64,000 nucleotides of DNA from Streptomyces sp. NBC_00448 (lineage in GTDB: Bacteria > Actinomycetota > Actinomycetes > Streptomycetales > Streptomycetaceae). Made by a program: the position numbers and the translations under genes. The stretch spans positions 2,855,001 to 2,919,000 of the forward strand of contig NZ_CP107913.1 of assembly GCF_036014115.1 (NCBI RefSeq), read 5' to 3'. Every line of letters starts with the position of its first letter. Within the stretch, counting starts at the first letter, position 1. A model generated the notes under the pieces. It worked only from the letters and a program-made list of their open reading frames with translations. It had not been told where the DNA came from and did no database searches. This document shows positions 44,901 through 56,600 of the stretch, piece after piece.

Positions 44901-47900
44901 CCAGCCGGACGCCGGACCAGGAGAACGGCAGCTCCACCGCCGACGTCCCGTCCCGGTCGAGCAGCCCGCCGTGCAGCGCGGCGTCGAGCAGGGCCGGGTG
45001 AATCCCGAACTCCCGCGCGGACCCGGCTTCCTCGGGAAGGGCGATCTCGGCGTAGACGTCCTGGCCGTCGCGCCAGGCCGCCCGCAGCGCCTGGAACGCG
45101 GGGCCGTACTCGTACTCGGCGTCGGCCAGCCGCTCGTACAGTCCCTCGACCGGGACCGGTTCGGCGCCCGGCGGCGGCCACTCGGCCGGGAACGCCAGCG
45201 CGAGCAGGCCGGTCTCCTCGGCCAGCACACCTCGTGCGTGGCACGTCATCACGTCGTCCGCCGGGGCCGGGCCGTCGTGCTCGGCGGGACGCGACCGGGT
45301 GTAGATCGCCACGTCCCGGCGGCCGTCAGGGCCCGGTTCGCCGACCATGACCTGCAACGGCACCGCCTCGTGAACGGGCACCGGCAGCGGGACCTGGAGG
45401 ACGAGTTCGTCCACCACCGGGCAGCCGACCTGCCGGCCGGCCGCCAGGGCGAGTTCCACCAGTGCCGCGCCCGGTGCGATGACCGCGCCGAGGACGGCGT
45501 GGTCCGCGCTCCACGGCTGGACCTCCTGCGACAGCCGCCCGGCGAAGAGCCACTGGCCCTGGTCGCCGACCGGGACCGCGGCGGTGAGCAGCGGGTGGTC
45601 GAGCCTGCCCAGCCCGGATACGGCGGGGTCGCCCGCCCCGGTGAGCGAGGACAGCCAGTAGCGTTCCCGCTGGAAGGCGTACGTCGGCAGGGATACGGTC
45701 TTGGCGCCGGTGCCGGCGTAGAACGCGGCCCAGTCGACCGTGACCCCGGCCGCGTGGGCCTGGCCGAGGAACGCGGCGAACGCCTCCGGCTCACCCTGAC
45801 GGGCCCGCAACGCGGGCACCAGCACCGCCTCACTGTCCGCCTCCTCCAGGACCTGACGGGCCAGCGCCGTCAACGATCCATCCGGCCCCAACTCCAGGAA
45901 CCGCGTCACCCCGAGCCCGGCCAGCGCGCTGATCCCGTCAGCGAAGCGCACCGCCTCCCGCGCATGCCGCACCCAGTACGACGGGTCCGCCAACTCACCC
46001 GGCAACGTCACCGCACCCGTCACGTTCGACACCACCGGAATCACGGGCTCAGCGAACCGCAAACGACCCGCCACCTCCGCGAACTCCGCCAACATCGGCT
46101 CCATCAACGCCGAGTGGAACGCATGAGACACCCGCAACCGGGTCGTCTTCACCCCCTCCCACACCGACAACCCCAGCCACTCCTCCAGCGCCTCCCGCTC
46201 ACCCGAGACGACCACCGCACGCGGTCCGTTGATCGCGGCGACCGACAGTCGACCGGTGAACTCGGCCAGCGACTCGCGCACCTGCTCTTCATCGGCCTGC
46301 ACCGCCGCCATCGCCCCGCCGGCCGGCAACGCACCCATCAACCTGCCCCGAGCCGCCACCAACGCACTCGCATCCGGCAAAGACAGCACCCCGGCGACAT
46401 GCGCCGCCGCGATCTCCCCCACCGAATGCCCGACCAGGAAGTCCGCCCGAATCCCCAGCGACTCCGCCAACCGGAACAACGCCACCTCCACCGCGAACAA
46501 CCCCGCCTGCGTGAACTGCGTCGCGTTCAGCAACTCGGCCTCCACCGAGCCCTCTTCGCCCGCCAACACCTGCGACAACGGCCGCTCCAACAGCGGGTCC
46601 AACTCCGCGCACACCTCGTCCAGCGCCCTCCCGAACACCGGGAACACCGACGCCAACCCCAACCCCATCCGCGCCCGCTGCGCCCCCTGACCCGAGAACA
46701 CGAACGCCGTCTTCCCCGAGACAGCGCGTCCTTGAACGGTGCCCGCACCCGGCTCACCCAGCGAGAGCGCCGCCAACCCCGCCAGCAACGACTCCCGATC
46801 AGCAGCAGCCACCGCGGCACGATGCTCCAAATGCGCCCGAGTCGTCGCCGACGAGAACGCCGCGTCCAACACACCAAGCTCCGACCGCGCCAGCAGATGC
46901 TCCCGCAACCGACCGGCCTGCGCCCGCAACGCCACCTCGTCCTTCGCCGACACCACCACCGGCACCACGGGCAGCACCACCTCGGGCTGCTGCTCGGGCT
47001 CCTCGGCGAGCGCCGGGGCCTCTTCCACGATCACGTGCGCGTTGGTGCCGCTGACGCCGAAGGACGACACGCCCGCGCGGCGCACCCGGTCCCCCGCCGG
47101 CCAGGGCCGGGCCTCGGTCAGCAGCCTGACCGCGCCCGACTCCCAGTCCACGTGCGGGGACGGGGCGTCCACGTGCAGGGTGGCGGGGAGTTGCCCGTGC
47201 CGCAGCGCCTGCACCATCTTGATGACGCCGGCCACGCCGGCCGCCGTCGAGGAGTGGCCGATGTTCGACTTGATCGAGCCCAGCCACAGGGGCTGCCCGG
47301 CGTCGCGGCGCTGGCCGTAGGTCGCCAGCAGCGCGTGCGCCTCGATCGGGTCTCCCAGCCGGGTACCCGTGCCGTGGCCCTCGACCGCGTCGACCTGGTC
47401 AGGGCGCAGCCCCGCCGAGGCCAACGCGGTCCGGATCACCCGTTCCTGGGCCGGACCGCTCGGCGCCGTAAGCCCGTTGGACGCGCCGTCCTGGTTCACC
47501 GCGGTACCCCGCAGCACCGCCAGCACGTTGTGCCCCAGACGGCGGGCGTCCGACAGCCGCTCCAGCACGATCAGGCCGAGGCCGTCGGAGAAGCCGGTGC
47601 CGTCGGCGCCCTCCGCGTACGACCGGCACCGGCCGTCGGGTGACAGGCCGCGCTGCCGGGAGAACTCCACCAGCAGGAACGGCCCGGACAGGACGGTCAC
47701 GCCGCCGGCCAGCGCCATCGAGCACTCACCGGAACGCAGCGCCTGCGCGGCCAGGTGCATCGCCACCAGCGACGACGAGCACGCCGTGTCCACGGAGACC
47801 GCGGGACCTTCAAGGCCCAGGCTGTACGCCACCCGGCCCGAGACCACGCTCGTGGTTCCGCCGGTCATCCGGAACCCTTCGAGCTCCGGCCCGCCGCCTC

Positions 47901-50900
47901 CGGTCATCAGCCCCGAGACGTAGTCGGAGGGGCCGACACCGCAGAACACGCCGGTGTCGCTGCCCCGGAGCGAGGCCGGGTCGATCCCGGCGTCCTCCAG
48001 CGCTTCCCAGGCACCTTCGAGCAGAAGCCGCTGCTGCGGGTCCATCGCCAGCGCCTCGCGCGGGCTGATCCCGAAGAACCCGGCGTCGAAGTCCCCGGCC
48101 CCGTCGAGGTATCCGCCGCCGCGCGTGTACACGGTGCCGGCCTGGTCGGGGTCCGGGTCATAGAGCCGCTCCAGGTCCCAGCCACGGTCCCCCGGCAGCT
48201 CCGATATCGCGTCCCGACCCGCGGCGACCAGGTCCCACAACTGCTCGGGCGACGACGCGCCACCCGGATAACGGCAGCTCATGCCCACGATCGCCAGCGG
48301 CTCGTCCGCATCGGCCCGCCGCCGGGCCGGAACCCGCGCCGCCACCGCCTTCCCGGGGCTCACGCCCGACATCTGCGTCACCAGGAACTTCGCGACCGCC
48401 GTCGGCCTCGGGTGGTCGAATATCAGGGTGGCAGGGAGCTTGATTCCGGTCGCCTGGGCCAGCCGGTTGCGCAGCTCGACCGCGGAGAGCGAGTCGAAGC
48501 CCAACTCCTTGAAGGCCCGGCCGGCATCGACCGCCGACGCCGAAGCGTGCCCGAGCACCGCCGCGACCTGCGCGGTCACCACGTCGAGCGCCACCCGCTC
48601 CCACTGCTCCCGGTCCACCCCGGCCAGCCGGGTCGCGAGGGACCCTCCGCCGCCCGCGCGGGCCGGGCGGCCCGGCGAACGCACCAACCCGGCGAGCAGC
48701 GGCACCGCCGTCCCGGCCCGGGCCTGCGCCCGCAGCGCGGCCAGGTCCAACTGCACCGGCGCGACCAGCGCGGCATCCACCCGCTGCGCGGTGCCCAGCA
48801 GTTCGAGGCCCAGCTCCGAGGGCAGCGGCTGTACGCCCAGCCTGTTCAGCCTGGTCAGTTGTGCGGCGTCCAGCTCTCCGGTCATCCCGGTCTCCGCCGC
48901 CCACAGGCCCCACGCCAACGATACGGCCGGGCGCCTCCGTGCACGCCGTCGCGCCGCCAGCGCGTCCAACCCGGCGTTCGCCGCCGCGTAGTTGCCCTGT
49001 CCCGCGCTTCCGATCAGTGCGGCCACCGAGGAGAACAGCACGAACGACCGCAGGTCCAGCTCCGCCGTCAACTCGTCGAGCAGCAGAGCCGCTTCCAGCT
49101 TCGGCCGCATCACCCGGTCAAGCTGCTCCGGCGTCATGGACGCCACCAGCCCGTCGTCCAGGACGCCGGCCGCGTGCACCACGCCCGCCAGCGGAACCTC
49201 CAACGAGCCGAGGAGTTCCGTCAGTTGCTCCCGGTCGGCCACATCACACGCAGCGACCCGCACCCGGCACCCGGCGGCTTCCAGCTCCGCGGCGAGTTCG
49301 CTCGCACCCGGCGCCTCCAGGCCACGCCTCGACGCCAGCACCAGATGCCGCGCACCACCAGCGGTGGCCAAGTGCCGTGCCACCAGCGCACCCAGACCCC
49401 CGGTCCCACCCGTCACCAGCACCGTGCTGTCCGCGCCGGCGCCCAGCAGCGGCTCCGTCCCCAGCGCCGCTGGCACGACGGCCCGCGTCAGCCGGGGAGC
49501 GAGCACCTGCCCGCCGCGCACCGCCACTTGCGGCTCGTCGTACGCGACGAGCGCGGTCCAGTCCGGCCCCGCTCCTCCGTCGCCGCCGGCCGGCTCCAGG
49601 TCCGGGTCCAGGTCCGGGTCGAGGTCCACCAGGGTGAACCGTCCCGGGTGCTCGGACTGCGCGCTGCGCACCAGACCCCACGCGGCAGCAGCCGCGACAT
49701 CCGGCGCCTCCCCGCCGGTCGAGACCGCGCCCCGGGTCACCAGCACCAACCGCGCACCCGACAGCGCATCCGCAGCCAGCCACCCCTGCACCAGGCCCAG
49801 TGTCGCCTCCGCCGCCGCATGCGCCGACCGCGCGACGTCCACCGCGGCACCGTCGAGCGCCACCGCGGCGGACGGCACCACCGTCACCACCGCGGCCGGC
49901 GCCTCGGCACCCGCGGCCACCGCCGCGACCAGCGCTCCAAGATCCGCGAAGTGCTCGTCCGTTCCGGTCGGTTCACCGATGCCGGCCACCCGCGGCCGGG
50001 CCGTGTCCGCGGCCTGGGCGACGGGGCTCCACTCCACCGTGTAGAGCGATCCGGCCTCCGGCCGCCGCGCGCCTTCCAGTTGTCCCTGGTCCACCGGCCG
50101 GAACGCGAGCTGCTCGGCGCTGAAGACCAGTTCGCCCTGCTCGTCGGCGATGTCGGCCCGCAGCGCGGAGTCGGCCGTCGAGGTGATACGGACCCGCACC
50201 CGGCCGGAGCCGGACAGTCCGAGCCGCACGCCCGACCAGGAGAAGGGCAGTTGGGCGGCGTGGTCGTCACCCGTGTCGAGCCAGCCGAGTCCTCCGTGGA
50301 GCGAGGCGTCGAGGAGCCCGGGGTGGATGCCGTACTGGCGGGCACTCGCGATGTGGTCGTCGGGGAGGGCGACCTCCGCGTAGATGTACTCGTCCTGCTC
50401 CCAGGCGGTGTGCAGGCCCTTGAAGGAGGGGCCGTAGTCGTAGCCGAGGCCGGCGAGGCGGTCGTAGAGGTCGTGGACGGCGACGGGCCGGGCGTCCTGC
50501 GGCGGCCAGGTCTCCGCCCAGTCCGCGGATGCGGGGACACCGGTGTCGGGTGTCAGGATGCCGCGGGCGTGGCAGGTGGGCTGGACGCTCTCCTGTCCCT
50601 TGCTCTCGCTCGGCGCGGTGTAGATCGCCAGCTCACGGCGTCCGTCCTCGTCGGGCGCCGCCACCGTGACCTGGAGGTCGAGCTCGTCGCCCTCGGACAG
50701 CAGCAACGGAACCTGGAGCACCAGTTCCTCGACGACCGGGCAGTCCACCTGGCCGCCCGCCGCCAGTGCCAGTTCCACCAGGGCGACGCCGGGAACGATC
50801 ACCATGCCGAACACCGCGTGATCGCGGACCCATGCCTGCGAGTCCAACGACACCCGCCCGGTGAACACCCACTCCCCCCGGTCGCCGACGCGCACCGCGG

Positions 50901-51633
50901 CCGACAGCATCGGATGCCCGAACCGCGCCAACCCAGCCCCCGCCAAATCCCCACCCCCGGCCCCCACCGGCAACCAGTACCGCGACCGCTGGAACGCATA
51001 CCCCGGCAAATCAACCCGCCCGGCACCCGAACCGGCAAAGAACGCGGACCAGTCGACCTGTGCCCCCGCCACATGCGCCTCAGCGAGCGACATCGCGAAC
51101 CGACCCGGACCACCCTCACCACGCCGCAACGACCCGATCACCCTGACCCGATCACCACCCTCCACCTCACCCACCGTCTCCGACACCGCAGAAACCAACA
51201 CCGGATGCGGCGACATCTCCACAAAGAACCCCGCACCCTCCCCCACCAACTCCCGCACCGCACCCTCAAAACCCACCCGCCCACGCAAATTCCCAAACCA
51301 ATACCCGCCATCCAACGTCTCCGTCCCCACAAACCCACCCACCGCCGTCGAAAAGAACGGCACCCGCCCCGGACGCGGCACCAGCGGCGCCAACACCTCC
51401 AACAACGCCTCCTCCATCACCCCCACCTGCACCGAATGCGACGCATAATCCACCGGCACCCGCCGCGCCCGCACCCCATCCCGCTTCCACCCCTCCAACA
51501 ACTCCTCCAACAACCCCGCCTCACCCGAAACCACCACCGACCGCGGAGAATTCACCGCCGCCACCGACACCCGCCCCTCATACCGCTCAATCAAGACCGC
51601 CACCTCATCAGCCGACAACCCCACCGACACCAT
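34840..51633 (-). CDS. type I polyketide synthase, downstream part (rest of module 2, modules 3 and 4, thioesterase)
   Basis: The frame from the ATG at 51633 to the TGA at 34840 (about 5600 aa) continues a PKS subunit whose first part is in another frame (51591-59111). It begins in mid-AT at [10 protein letters not shown], so it is not a natural start: one G is missing from a run at 51634-51639. Corrected, both parts form one protein of about 8090 aa. This part holds the end of AT2 with YASHS (methylmalonyl-type), DH, KR and ACP of module 2, full KS-AT-DH-ER-KR-ACP modules 3 and 4, and a thioesterase with the nucleophile motif GYSIGG near 35290 and a late His in ADHFSLIE. The thioesterase releases the chain as acid or macrolactone. 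The frame stays open to 51792, but that sequence is Gly/Val low-complexity out-of-frame reading. Confidence 0.9.
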   Translation of the reverse strand: MVSVGLSADEVAVLIERYEGRVSVAAVNSPRSVVVSGEAGLLEELLEGWKRDGVRARRVPVDYASHSVQVGVMEEALLEVLAPLVPRPGRVPFFSTAVGGFVGTETLDGGYWFGNLRGRVGFEGAVRELVGEGAGFFVEMSPHPVLVSAVSETVGEVEGGDRVRVIGSLRRGEGGPGRFAMSLAEAHVAGAQVDWSAFFAGSGAGRVDLPGYAFQRSRYWLPVGAGGGDLAGAGLARFGHPMLSAAVRVGDRGEWVFTGRVSLDSQAWVRDHAVFGMVIVPGVALVELALAAGGQVDCPVVEELVLQVPLLLSEGDELDLQVTVAAPDEDGRRELAIYTAPSESKGQESVQPTCHARGILTPDTGVPASADWAETWPPQDARPVAVHDLYDRLAGLGYDYGPSFKGLHTAWEQDEYIYAEVALPDDHIASARQYGIHPGLLDASLHGGLGWLDTGDDHAAQLPFSWSGVRLGLSGSGRVRVRITSTADSALRADIADEQGELVFSAEQLAFRPVDQGQLEGARRPEAGSLYTVEWSPVAQAADTARPRVAGIGEPTGTDEHFADLGALVAAVAAGAEAPAAVVTVVPSAAVALDGAAVDVARSAHAAAEATLGLVQGWLAADALSGARLVLVTRGAVSTGGEAPDVAAAAAWGLVRSAQSEHPGRFTLVDLDPDLDPDLEPAGGDGGAGPDWTALVAYDEPQVAVRGGQVLAPRLTRAVVPAALGTEPLLGAGADSTVLVTGGTGGLGALVARHLATAGGARHLVLASRRGLEAPGASELAAELEAAGCRVRVAACDVADREQLTELLGSLEVPLAGVVHAAGVLDDGLVASMTPEQLDRVMRPKLEAALLLDELTAELDLRSFVLFSSVAALIGSAGQGNYAAANAGLDALAARRRARRRPAVSLAWGLWAAETGMTGELDAAQLTRLNRLGVQPLPSELGLELLGTAQRVDAALVAPVQLDLAALRAQARAGTAVPLLAGLVRSPGRPARAGGGGSLATRLAGVDREQWERVALDVVTAQVAAVLGHASASAVDAGRAFKELGFDSLSAVELRNRLAQATGIKLPATLIFDHPRPTAVAKFLVTQMSGVSPGKAVAARVPARRRADADEPLAIVGMSCRYPGGASSPEQLWDLVAAGRDAISELPGDRGWDLERLYDPDPDQAGTVYTRGGGYLDGAGDFDAGFFGISPREALAMDPQQRLLLEGAWEALEDAGIDPASLRGSDTGVFCGVGPSDYVSGLMTGGGGPELEGFRMTGGTTSVVSGRVAYSLGLEGPAVSVDTACSSSLVAMHLAAQALRSGECSMALAGGVTVLSGPFLLVEFSRQRGLSPDGRCRSYAEGADGTGFSDGLGLIVLERLSDARRLGHNVLAVLRGTAVNQDGASNGLTAPSGPAQERVIRTALASAGLRPDQVDAVEGHGTGTRLGDPIEAHALLATYGQRRDAGQPLWLGSIKSNIGHSSTAAGVAGVIKMVQALRHGQLPATLHVDAPSPHVDWESGAVRLLTEARPWPAGDRVRRAGVSSFGVSGTNAHVIVEEAPALAEEPEQQPEVVLPVVPVVVSAKDEVALRAQAGRLREHLLARSELGVLDAAFSSATTRAHLEHRAAVAAADRESLLAGLAALSLGEPGAGTVQGRAVSGKTAFVFSGQGAQRARMGLGLASVFPVFGRALDEVCAELDPLLERPLSQVLAGEEGSVEAELLNATQFTQAGLFAVEVALFRLAESLGIRADFLVGHSVGEIAAAHVAGVLSLPDASALVAARGRLMGALPAGGAMAAVQADEEQVRESLAEFTGRLSVAAINGPRAVVVSGEREALEEWLGLSVWEGVKTTRLRVSHAFHSALMEPMLAEFAEVAGRLRFAEPVIPVVSNVTGAVTLPGELADPSYWVRHAREAVRFADGISALAGLGVTRFLELGPDGSLTALARQVLEEADSEAVLVPALRARQGEPEAFAAFLGQAHAAGVTVDWAAFYAGTGAKTVSLPTYAFQRERYWLSSLTGAGDPAVSGLGRLDHPLLTAAVPVGDQGQWLFAGRLSQEVQPWSADHAVLGAVIAPGAALVELALAAGRQVGCPVVDELVLQVPLPVPVHEAVPLQVMVGEPGPDGRRDVAIYTRSRPAEHDGPAPADDVMTCHARGVLAEETGLLALAFPAEWPPPGAEPVPVEGLYERLADAEYEYGPAFQALRAAWRDGQDVYAEIALPEEAGSAREFGIHPALLDAALHGGLLDRDGTSAVELPFSWSGVRLDQRGVSRARVRITPAGRSASRIDIADENGGLIACVRELASRPVDQAQLAGTARAADGSLFTMEWAEVAGADGAAPASVAVLGAAAVVPGAEAGERFADLDALVGAVAAGATVPDAVLTVVPSGAAEGGAVDDGAVDVARSVRAVAARTLELVQGWLAADALSGARLVLVTRGAVSTGGEAPDVAAAAAWGLVRSAQSEHPGRFALVDLDPAGDTGDTANSPDNAGSGAGEGTAPDWAALAALGDAQVAVRGGRVLAPRLARATASAAPTEGPWLLQAVTKGSLEGLALVPSDTDRPLAAGEVRIAVRAAGLNFRDVLITLGLYPGDATLGSEAAGTVLETGPGVTDLAPGDRVMGLTADTFGPVVIADRRMVAPMPEGWSFEQAAAVPVVYLTAYYGLVHLAGLEAGERVLVHSAAGGVGMAAVQIAAHLGAEVYATASPAKWDAVRALGVPSERIASSRDLEFAEVFARETGGAGVDVVLDALAGEFVDASLGLLPRGGRFLEMGKADVRDPRAVAEAHPGVEYRAFDLFEVSPERLGQMLGEVVEMLDGGVLSHAPIRTWDIRRYAEAFRFLREGRNTGKVVFTVPQPADPRHAVLVTGGTGGLGALVARHLVTAGGARHLVLASRRGLEAPGAGELVAELEAAGCRVRVAACDVADREQLTELLGSLEVPLAGVVHAAGVLDDGLLESMTPEQLERVMRPKLEAALLLDELTAGTDLQSFVLFSSVAALIGSAGQGNYAAANAGLDALAAWRRAQGRPAVSLAWGLWAAETGMTGELDAAQLTRLSRMGVQPMAAEFGLELLDAAQRVDAALVAPVQLDLAALRAQARTGTAVPLLAGLVRSPGRPARAGGGGSLATRLAGVEREQWEQVALELVTAQVAAVLGHAAASAVDAERAFKELGFDSLAAVELRNRLAQATGFKLPATLVFDHPTSAAVARFLVTQVPGAESGAVAAPAVRVPARRRADADEPLAIVGMSCRYPGGAASPEQLWDLVAEGRDAITELPGDRGWDLERLYDPDPDQAGTVYTRGGGYLDGAGDFDAGFFGISPREALAMDPQQRLLLEGAWEALEDAGIDPALLRGSDTGVFCGAVASEYAGGATPDLEGFRLTGTTTSVVSGRLSYTFGLQGPAVSVDTACSSSLVAMHLAAQALRNGECSLALAGGVTVMSGPFLLVEFSRQRGLSPDGRCKSYAEGADGTGFSDGVGLVVMERLSDAQRLGHNVLAVIRGSAVNQDGASNGLTAPSGPAQERVIRAALAAAGLGPSDVDAVEGHGTGTRLGDPIEAQALLATYGQDRPDEQPLWLGSVKSNIGHSSAASGVAGVIKMVQALRHRQLPATLHADEPSRHVDWESGAVKLLTDARPWTDLGRPRRAGVSSFGVSGTNAHLILEEAPARIDTEPQPGTGTGTDSQASAQAEREVRRVVPVVVSARDEVALRAQAGRLREHLLARSELGVLDAAFSAATTRAHLEHRAAVTAADRESLLAGLLALSVGEPGAGTVQGRAVSGKTAFVFSGQGAQRARMGLGLASVFPVFKRALDEVCAELDPLLERPLSQVLAAEEGSVEAELLNATQFTQAGLFAVEVALFRLAESLGVRPDFLVGHSVGEIAAAHVAGVLSLPDASALVAARGRLMGALPAGGAMAAVQADEEQVRESLAEFTDRLSVAAINGPRAVVVSGEREALEEWLGLSVWEGVKTTRLRVSHAFHSALMEPMLAEFAEVAGRLRFAEPVIPVVSNVTGAVTLPGELADPSYWVRHAREAVRFADGISALAGLGVTRFLELGPDGSLTALARQVLEEADSEAVLVPALRARQGEPEAFAAFLGQAHAAGVTVDWAAYYAGTGAKTVSLPTYAFQRERYWLLPRAAAGDAAAAGQARLDHPLLVAAVQVGDRDEWLLTGRLSLETQPWLADHAVLGTVLVPGAALTELALAAGRQVDAPVVEELILQAPLPLPVGEAVHLQVTVAEPDENGHRALAVYTRPQGNGHGERPEATCHARGRLGSEVEAPAVPFPAYWPPEGAVAVPVEGLYERLAEAGYEYGPVFQGLRAAWRDGEEIYAEVVLPDEQAGSAQGFGIHPALLDAALHGGLLDHDASAAVELPFSWSGVHLDQHGVSRARVRITPAGPSTTRIDIADENGQPLGCVTEFTSRPIDPAQLAGARRPGDGSLFTVDWIPVTAGAAAARVAILGEQAGAGERYADLGALEAALAAGATVPEAVVTSIGTTAPAGDEAGAARAATADALTLMRRWLESERLAGARLVVVTRGGVGVGNEAPDLGQAPVWGLVRSAQSEHPGRFALVDLDPAGDTGDTGGIVDGDTGEGTGPDWAALAALDEPQVAVREGRVTAPRLARSTGSAVPAEGPWSLASVAKGSLEGLALVPSGADRPLDAGEVRVAVRAAGLNFRDVLIALGLYPGDAPLGSEAAGIVLETGSAVTDLAPGDRVMGLIPEGFGTAAIADRRMVAPMPEGWSYEQAAAVPVVYLTAYYGLVDLAGLTAGERVLVHAAAGGVGMAAVQLATRLGAEVYATAGPAKWDAVRALGVPAERIASSRDLEFADTFARVTDGAGVDVVLNALAGEFIDASLGLLPRGGRFLEMGKADVRDPQAVAEAHPDVRYRAFDAFEAGPEHIQEMLTAVLDLFDRGVLSHAPVRTWDVRDGQEAFRFLREGRNTGKVVLTVPGPLDVDGTVLVTGGTGGLGALVARHLATAGGVRHLVLVSRRGPAAPGADALAAELEATGCRVRVVACDVTDREQLTELLGSLEVPLTAVVHAAGVLDDGVVTSLTAEQVDRVMRPKVDAALLLDELTAELDLRSFVLFSSAAGLIGSPGQGNYAAANAVLDALAARRRAQGRPAVSLAWGLWAEETGMAGGLDEAALARLARQGVQPMPAALGLELFDQGSRHDRALVVPARFDTVALRAQAGGGLLPPLLAGLVSAPARRTPAAGGALTRRLTAVPESERAQVALELVRTHVAAVLGHPSPEAVDPDRGFRDLGFDSLAAVELRNRLTQATGLRLPTTLVFDHPEPAAVARLLLSEAATEAAAESAAGTGTGGSGGARSAAGNAARASSGGQTGNGTFSALMHHAHTTQSIAEALPLLTAASRFRPTFASSGLPDGGGHVVRLASGSGLPKLVCVPSFMPGSGPHQFMRFADRFEGTRDVFACTLPGFQGTDSAPGSWHAAIAALVAAVRRAVGDDPFVLVGYSIGGVMAHSIAARLEEEDAGPVGVVMLDTPTPTDEKEILGVFSLVMTEILDREQEAAVIDDASWLAMGSYVRLLGERGPEEISAPSLLIRAGRPLGEHADVSDWPAWDVCDDQVEIAADHFSLIEASSAATAEATEKWLTADRSAEED
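39320..40560. repeat. malonyl-AT block, copy in module 4
   Basis: Near-identical to 45662-46902 (offset 6342) and in large part to 56300-57400. It encodes the AT from [14 protein letters not shown] to [10 protein letters not shown]. Confidence 0.85.
42830..43800. repeat. ER-KR junction block, copy in module 3
   Basis: Near-identical to about 60172-61142 (offset 17342). It covers the second half of the ER with the NADPH site and the first half of the KR. Confidence 0.85.
45662..46902. repeat. malonyl-AT block, copy in module 3
   Basis: Near-identical to 39320-40560 over its whole length; differences are scattered synonymous or single changes. Confidence 0.85.
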
Positions 51634-53600
51634 CCCCCCAACCCCGCCAACAACTCCCCCACCAAACGCGACCGCAACGCCACCACCCGCGCCGCATCCA
51701 CCAACGACAAACCACCCGCCACATACGCCGCCGCAATCTCCCCCTGCGAATGCCCCACCACCACATCCGGCTCCACCCCACACGACCGCCACAACGCCGC
51801 CAACCCCACCATCACCGCAAACAACACCGGCTGCACCACATCCACCCGCTCCAACGACGGCGCACCCTCAACCCCCCGCAACACCTCCACCACACTCCAA
51901 TCCACAAACCCACCCAACGCCTCCTCACACGCCGCCACCTCCCCCGCAAACACCACAGAAGAATCCAACAACCCCACCGCCATACCCACCCACTGCGCAC
52001 CCTGACCAGGAAAAACAAACACCGTCTTCCCCGACACCGAACGATCCTGCACCACCCCCACACCCGGCTCACCCACCGACAACGCCACCAACCCCGCCAA
52101 CAACGACTCCCGATCACCAGCAGACACCGCGGCACGATGCTCCAAATGCGCCCGCGTCGTCGCCGCCGAGAACGCCGCATCCAACACACCAAGCTCCGCA
52201 TGCGCCAGCAGATGCTCCCGCAACCGACCCGCCTGCGCCCGCAACCCCACCTCATCCCTCGCCGACACCACCACCGGCACCACCGGCAGGCTCTTCTCGG
52301 GCTGCTCCGCCGGCTGCTCGGCAGTCGCCGGAGCCTCCTCCAGGATCATGTGCGCGTTCGTGCCGGAGACGCCGAAGGACGACACGGCCGCGCGGCGAGG
52401 CCGGCCGGGGTCGGTCCAGGGCCGGGACTCGGTCAGCAGCCTGACGGCGCCCGACTCCCAGTCCACGTGCGAGGACGGCTCGTCCACGTGCAAGGTGGCG
52501 GGGAGTTGCCGGTGCCGCAGCGCCTGCACCATCTTGATCACGCCGGCCACGCCGGCCGCGGCCGAGGAGTGGCCGATGTTCGACTTGATCGAGCCGAGCC
52601 ACAACGGCCGCTCGGCGTCGCGGTCCTGGCCGTACGTCGCCAGCAGCGCCTGCGCCTCGATGGGGTCACCGAGCCGGGTGCCCGTGCCGTGGCCCTCGAC
52701 CGCGTCGACCTGGTCGGGACGCAGCCCGGCCGCGGCCAGCGCGTTCCGGATCACCCGTTCCTGGGCGGGGCCGCTCGGCGCGGTCAGCCCGTTGGACGCG
52801 CCGTCCTGGTTCACCGCGCTGCCGCGGATCACGGCCAGCACGTTGTGTCCCAGGCGCTGAGCGTCCGACAGCCGCTCCATCACGACCAGGCCGACACCGT
52901 CGGAGAAGCCGGTGCCGTCAGCGCCGGCCGCGTACGACCGGCAGCGGCCGTCGGGCGAGAGCCCGCGCTGCCGGGAGAACTCCACCAGCAGGAACGGCCC
53001 GGACATCACCGTCGCTCCACCGGCCAGCGCCAGCGAGCACTCGCCGTTGCGCAGTGCCTGCGCGGCCAGGTGCATCGCCACCAAGGAGGAGGAGCACGCG
53101 GTGTCCACCGACACCGCGGGACCCTGGAGCCCGAAGGTGTAGCTCAACCGCCCCGAGACCACGCTCGTCGTGGTGCCGGTCAGTTTGAACCCTTCCAGCT
53201 CGGGCGTCGCGCCCCGGCCGTACTCGGAGGCGACCGCACCGCAGAAGACGCCGGTGTCGCTGCCCCGCAACGAGCCCGGGTCGATCCCGGCGTCCTCCAG
53301 CGCCTCCCAGGCACCTTCGAGCAGCAACCGCTGCTGCGGGTCCATCGCCAGCGCCTCGCGCGGGCTGATCCCGAAGAACCCCGCGTCGAACTCGCCTGCC
53401 CCGTCGAGGTATCCGCCACCGCGCGCGTACACCGTGCCGGCCCGCTCCGGGTCCGGGTCGTACAGCCGCTCCAGGTCCCAACCACGGTCACCCGGCAGCC
53501 CCGATATCGCGTCCCGCCCCTCGGCGACCAGGTCCCACAGCCCCTCGGGCGACGACGCGCCACCCGGGTAGCGGCAGCTCATGCCCACGATCGCCAGCGG
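48390..53600 (-). other. PKS module 2: KS-AT(methylmalonyl, frameshifted)-DH-KR-ACP
   Basis: Approximate limits: KS 53600-52350, AT 52020-51000 with the missing base at 51634-51639, DH 50920-50080, KR 49430-48860, ACP 48600-48400. DH signatures [10 protein letters not shown] and [11 protein letters not shown] and KR LDD are intact; no ER. Predicted step if the frame is restored: CH=C(CH3). Confidence 0.85.
50855..52028. repeat. methylmalonyl-AT block, copy 1 (carries the frameshift)
   Basis: About 1.17 kb that match 62825-64000 almost base for base, except for one missing C (G on the coding strand) at 51634-51639 and a few substitutions near the left end. The coding strand uses TTG, GTG, GGG, TTT, GAT and TGT codons, unlike the C-ending codons around it. 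Confidence 0.9.
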
Positions 53601-56600
53601 CTCGTCCACGTCGGCCCGCCGCCTGGCCGGAACCCGCGCCGCCACCGCCTTCCCGGCGCCCGCGTCGGCACCGGGCACCTGCGTCACCAGGAACTTCGCC
53701 ACCGCGACCGCGGTCGGGTGGTCGAACACCAGGGTCGCGGGCAACTTGAGTCCGGTCGCCTGGACCAGGCGGTTGCGCAGTTCGACCGAGGAGAGCGAGT
53801 CGAAGCCCTGCTCCTTGAAGGCCCGTCCCGACTCCACCGTGGACGCCGACGCGTGCCCGAGCACCGCCGCCACCTGCGCGGTCACCAGCTCCAGCGTCAC
53901 CCGCTCCCACTGCTCGCGCTCGACTCCCGCGAGCCGGGTCGCCAGCGACCCTCCGCCGCCCGCGCGTCCCGCACGGCCGGGCGAGCGGACCAGCCCGGCG
54001 AGCAACGGCACCGCCGTACCGGCCCGAGCCTGCTCGCGCAGCGCGGCCAGGTCCAGTTGGACCGGCGCGACCAGCGCGGCATCCACCCGCTGCGCCGCGT
54101 CGAGCAGTTCGAGCCCCAGCTCGGAGGAGAGCGCCTGCACACCCATGCGCTCCAACCGGGCGAGTTGCGCGGCGTCCAGTTCCCCGGTCATCCCGGTCTC
54201 CGCCGCCCACAGACCCCACGCCAGCGATACGGCCGGACGACCCTGCGCCCGCCGCCACGCCGCCAACGCGTCCAACCCGGCGTTCGCCGCCGCGTAGTTG
54301 CCCTGCCCCGCGCTTCCGATCAGCGCGGCCACCGAGGAGAACAGCACGAACGACCGCAGATCCAGCTCCGCCGTCAACTCGTCCAGCAGCAAGGCCGCGT
54401 CCAGCTTCGGCCGCAGCACGCGGTCCACTTGCTCCGGCGTCAGCGACGCCACCAGCCCGTCCTCCAGGACACCGGCCGCGTGCACCACACCCGCCAGCGG
54501 AACCTCCAACGAGCCCAGCAGAGAGGTCAGTTGCTCCCGGTCCGCCACATCACACGCAGCGACCCGCACCCGGCAGCCGGCCGCTTCCAACTCCGCGACC
54601 AACTCGCCCGCACCCGGCGCCTCCAGACCACGCCTCGACGCCAGCACCAGATGCCGCGCACCACCAGCAGTGACCAAGTGCCGCGCCACCAGCGCACCCA
54701 GACCCCCGGTCCCACCCGTCACCAGCACCGCGCCATCCGTGCCGGCGCCCAGCAGCGGCTCCGTCCCCAGCGCCGCTGGCACGACGGCCCGCGTCAGCCG
54801 CGGAGCGAGCACCTTGCCGCCGCGCACCGCCACCTGCGGCTCGTCGTACGCGACGAGTGCGGCAAGCCCCGGGCCCGTCGCGTCGCCGGCGGCCGGGTCC
54901 AGCTCCGGGTCGAGGTCCACCAGGACGAAGCGTCCCGGGTGCTCCGACTGCGCGCTGCGCACCAGGCCCCACGCGGCAGCCGCCGCGACATCCGGCGCCT
55001 CCGCGCCGACCGCGATCGCACCCCGGGTCACCAGCACCAACCGGGACTCGGCCAGGGCCTCCGCGGCCAGCCACTCCTGCACCAGTGCGAGCGTCCGCGC
55101 GGCCACCACGTGCGCGGTCTGCGCCACGTCCGCCGCGCCGCCGTCAAGCACCGCGCCGCCGCCGTCGAGCGCCGCGCCTGACGGCACCGCCGCCACCACC
55201 GCACCCGGCACCGCCGCGCCGGCCGCCACCGCACCGACCAGCGCGTCGAGTTCCGCGAACAGCTCGCCGGTCTCCGCACCCTCCTGCGAACCCGGCACCG
55301 CGACCTCACCGAGCACCGCGACGCTCGCCGGGGCAGCTCCGCTCGCGCCCGCGGCCTCGGCCCACTCCACCGTGAACAGCGAGCCGTCGGCCGCCCTCGC
55401 GGTACCCGCCAACTGCGCCTGGTCCACCGGCCGGAGCACGAGGGACCGGACCGACACCACCGGGGCGCCGGAGTCGTCGACCGCGTCGAACCGCACCGTG
55501 GAGTCGCCGATGGCCCCGGCGCGGACCCGCAGCCGTGAGACGCCCTGGCGCCCGAGCCGGACACCGGTCCAGCTGAACGGCATCTTGTGCTGGCTGCCGC
55601 CGGTGAAGAGGGGCACCCCGCCCTGTACCACCGCGTCGAAGAGCGCCGGGTGGATGCCGAACTCGCCGGCCGGACCCGCGTACTCGTCCGCCAGCGCGAC
55701 CTCGACGTAGATGTCGTCCCCGTCGCGCCAGGCCGCCCGCATGCCCTGGAAGACCGGCCCGTAGTCGTACCCGAGGTCGGTGAGCTGGTCGTAGAGCCGC
55801 TCGGCCGCGACCGGTTCGGCGTCCGGCGGCGGCCACTGCGCCGCCCAGGCCGCGGCCGGCTCGGGCTCGGTCTCGGCGGCGAGTACGCCCCGCGCGTGGC
55901 AGATCGACCCGCCCCGCTCGCCGCCCTCGGGGGTGGTGTAGATCGCGACGGCACGGTGGCCGTTCTCGTCGGCCTCCGCGACGGTGACCTGGAGCTGCAC
56001 CGAGGAATCGCCGGCGAGCAACAGCGGTGCGCCCAGGACCAGTTCCTCCACCACCGGGCAGCCCACGTGGCCGCCCGCCGTCAGCGCGAGCTCCACCAGC
56101 GTGACGCCGGGCACGACGACCGTGCCGAACAGCATGTGCTCGGTGACCCAGGAGTCCGTGTCCGTGCCCAACCGCCCGGTGAACAGCCACTGGTCCTGGT
56201 CGCCGATCCGCACGCCCGCGGTCAGCAAGGGGTGATCGACACGCTCGGCCCCGGCCGCGACCGAGCCCTGGGCCCCGGCCCCCGACAACTGCCAGTAGCG
56301 TTCTCGCTGGAAGGCGTACGTCGGCAGGGATACGGTCCTGGCGCCGGTGCCGGCGTAGAACGCGGCCCAGTCCACGGGCACTCCGGCCGCGTGCACGGTC
56401 GCGGCGAACCCGGCGAACGCGGCCGGCTCCTCCTGCCGGGCCCGCAGCGCCGCCACGAACACCGCATGCCCGGCGGCCTCGTCGCCGCTGGCGGCCTCCA
56501 CCGCCTGGCGGGCGAGCGCGGTCAACGATCCATCCGGCCCCAGCTCCAGGAACCGCGTCACCCCGAGCCCGGCCAGCGCGCTGATCCCGTCGGCGAAGCG

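Larger units (their letters stand above)
42070..48300 (-). other. PKS module 3: KS-AT(malonyl)-DH-ER-KR-ACP
   Basis: Approximate limits: KS 48300-47020 (Cys near 47780), AT 46720-45900, DH 45600-44750 ([10 protein letters not shown]), ER 44090-43150 ([11 protein letters not shown] near 43650), KR 43110-42560 (LDD), ACP 42320-42080 (GFDSLAA). Full reduction predicted: a CH2-CH2 unit. Confidence 0.85.

Noticed and set aside
51634..51792. An N-terminal extension of the downstream PKS frame up to 51792
   Set aside because: It reads as Gly/Val/Cys low-complexity sequence because it is the out-of-frame translation of the AT domain; the family sequence lies in the other frame up to the G run.
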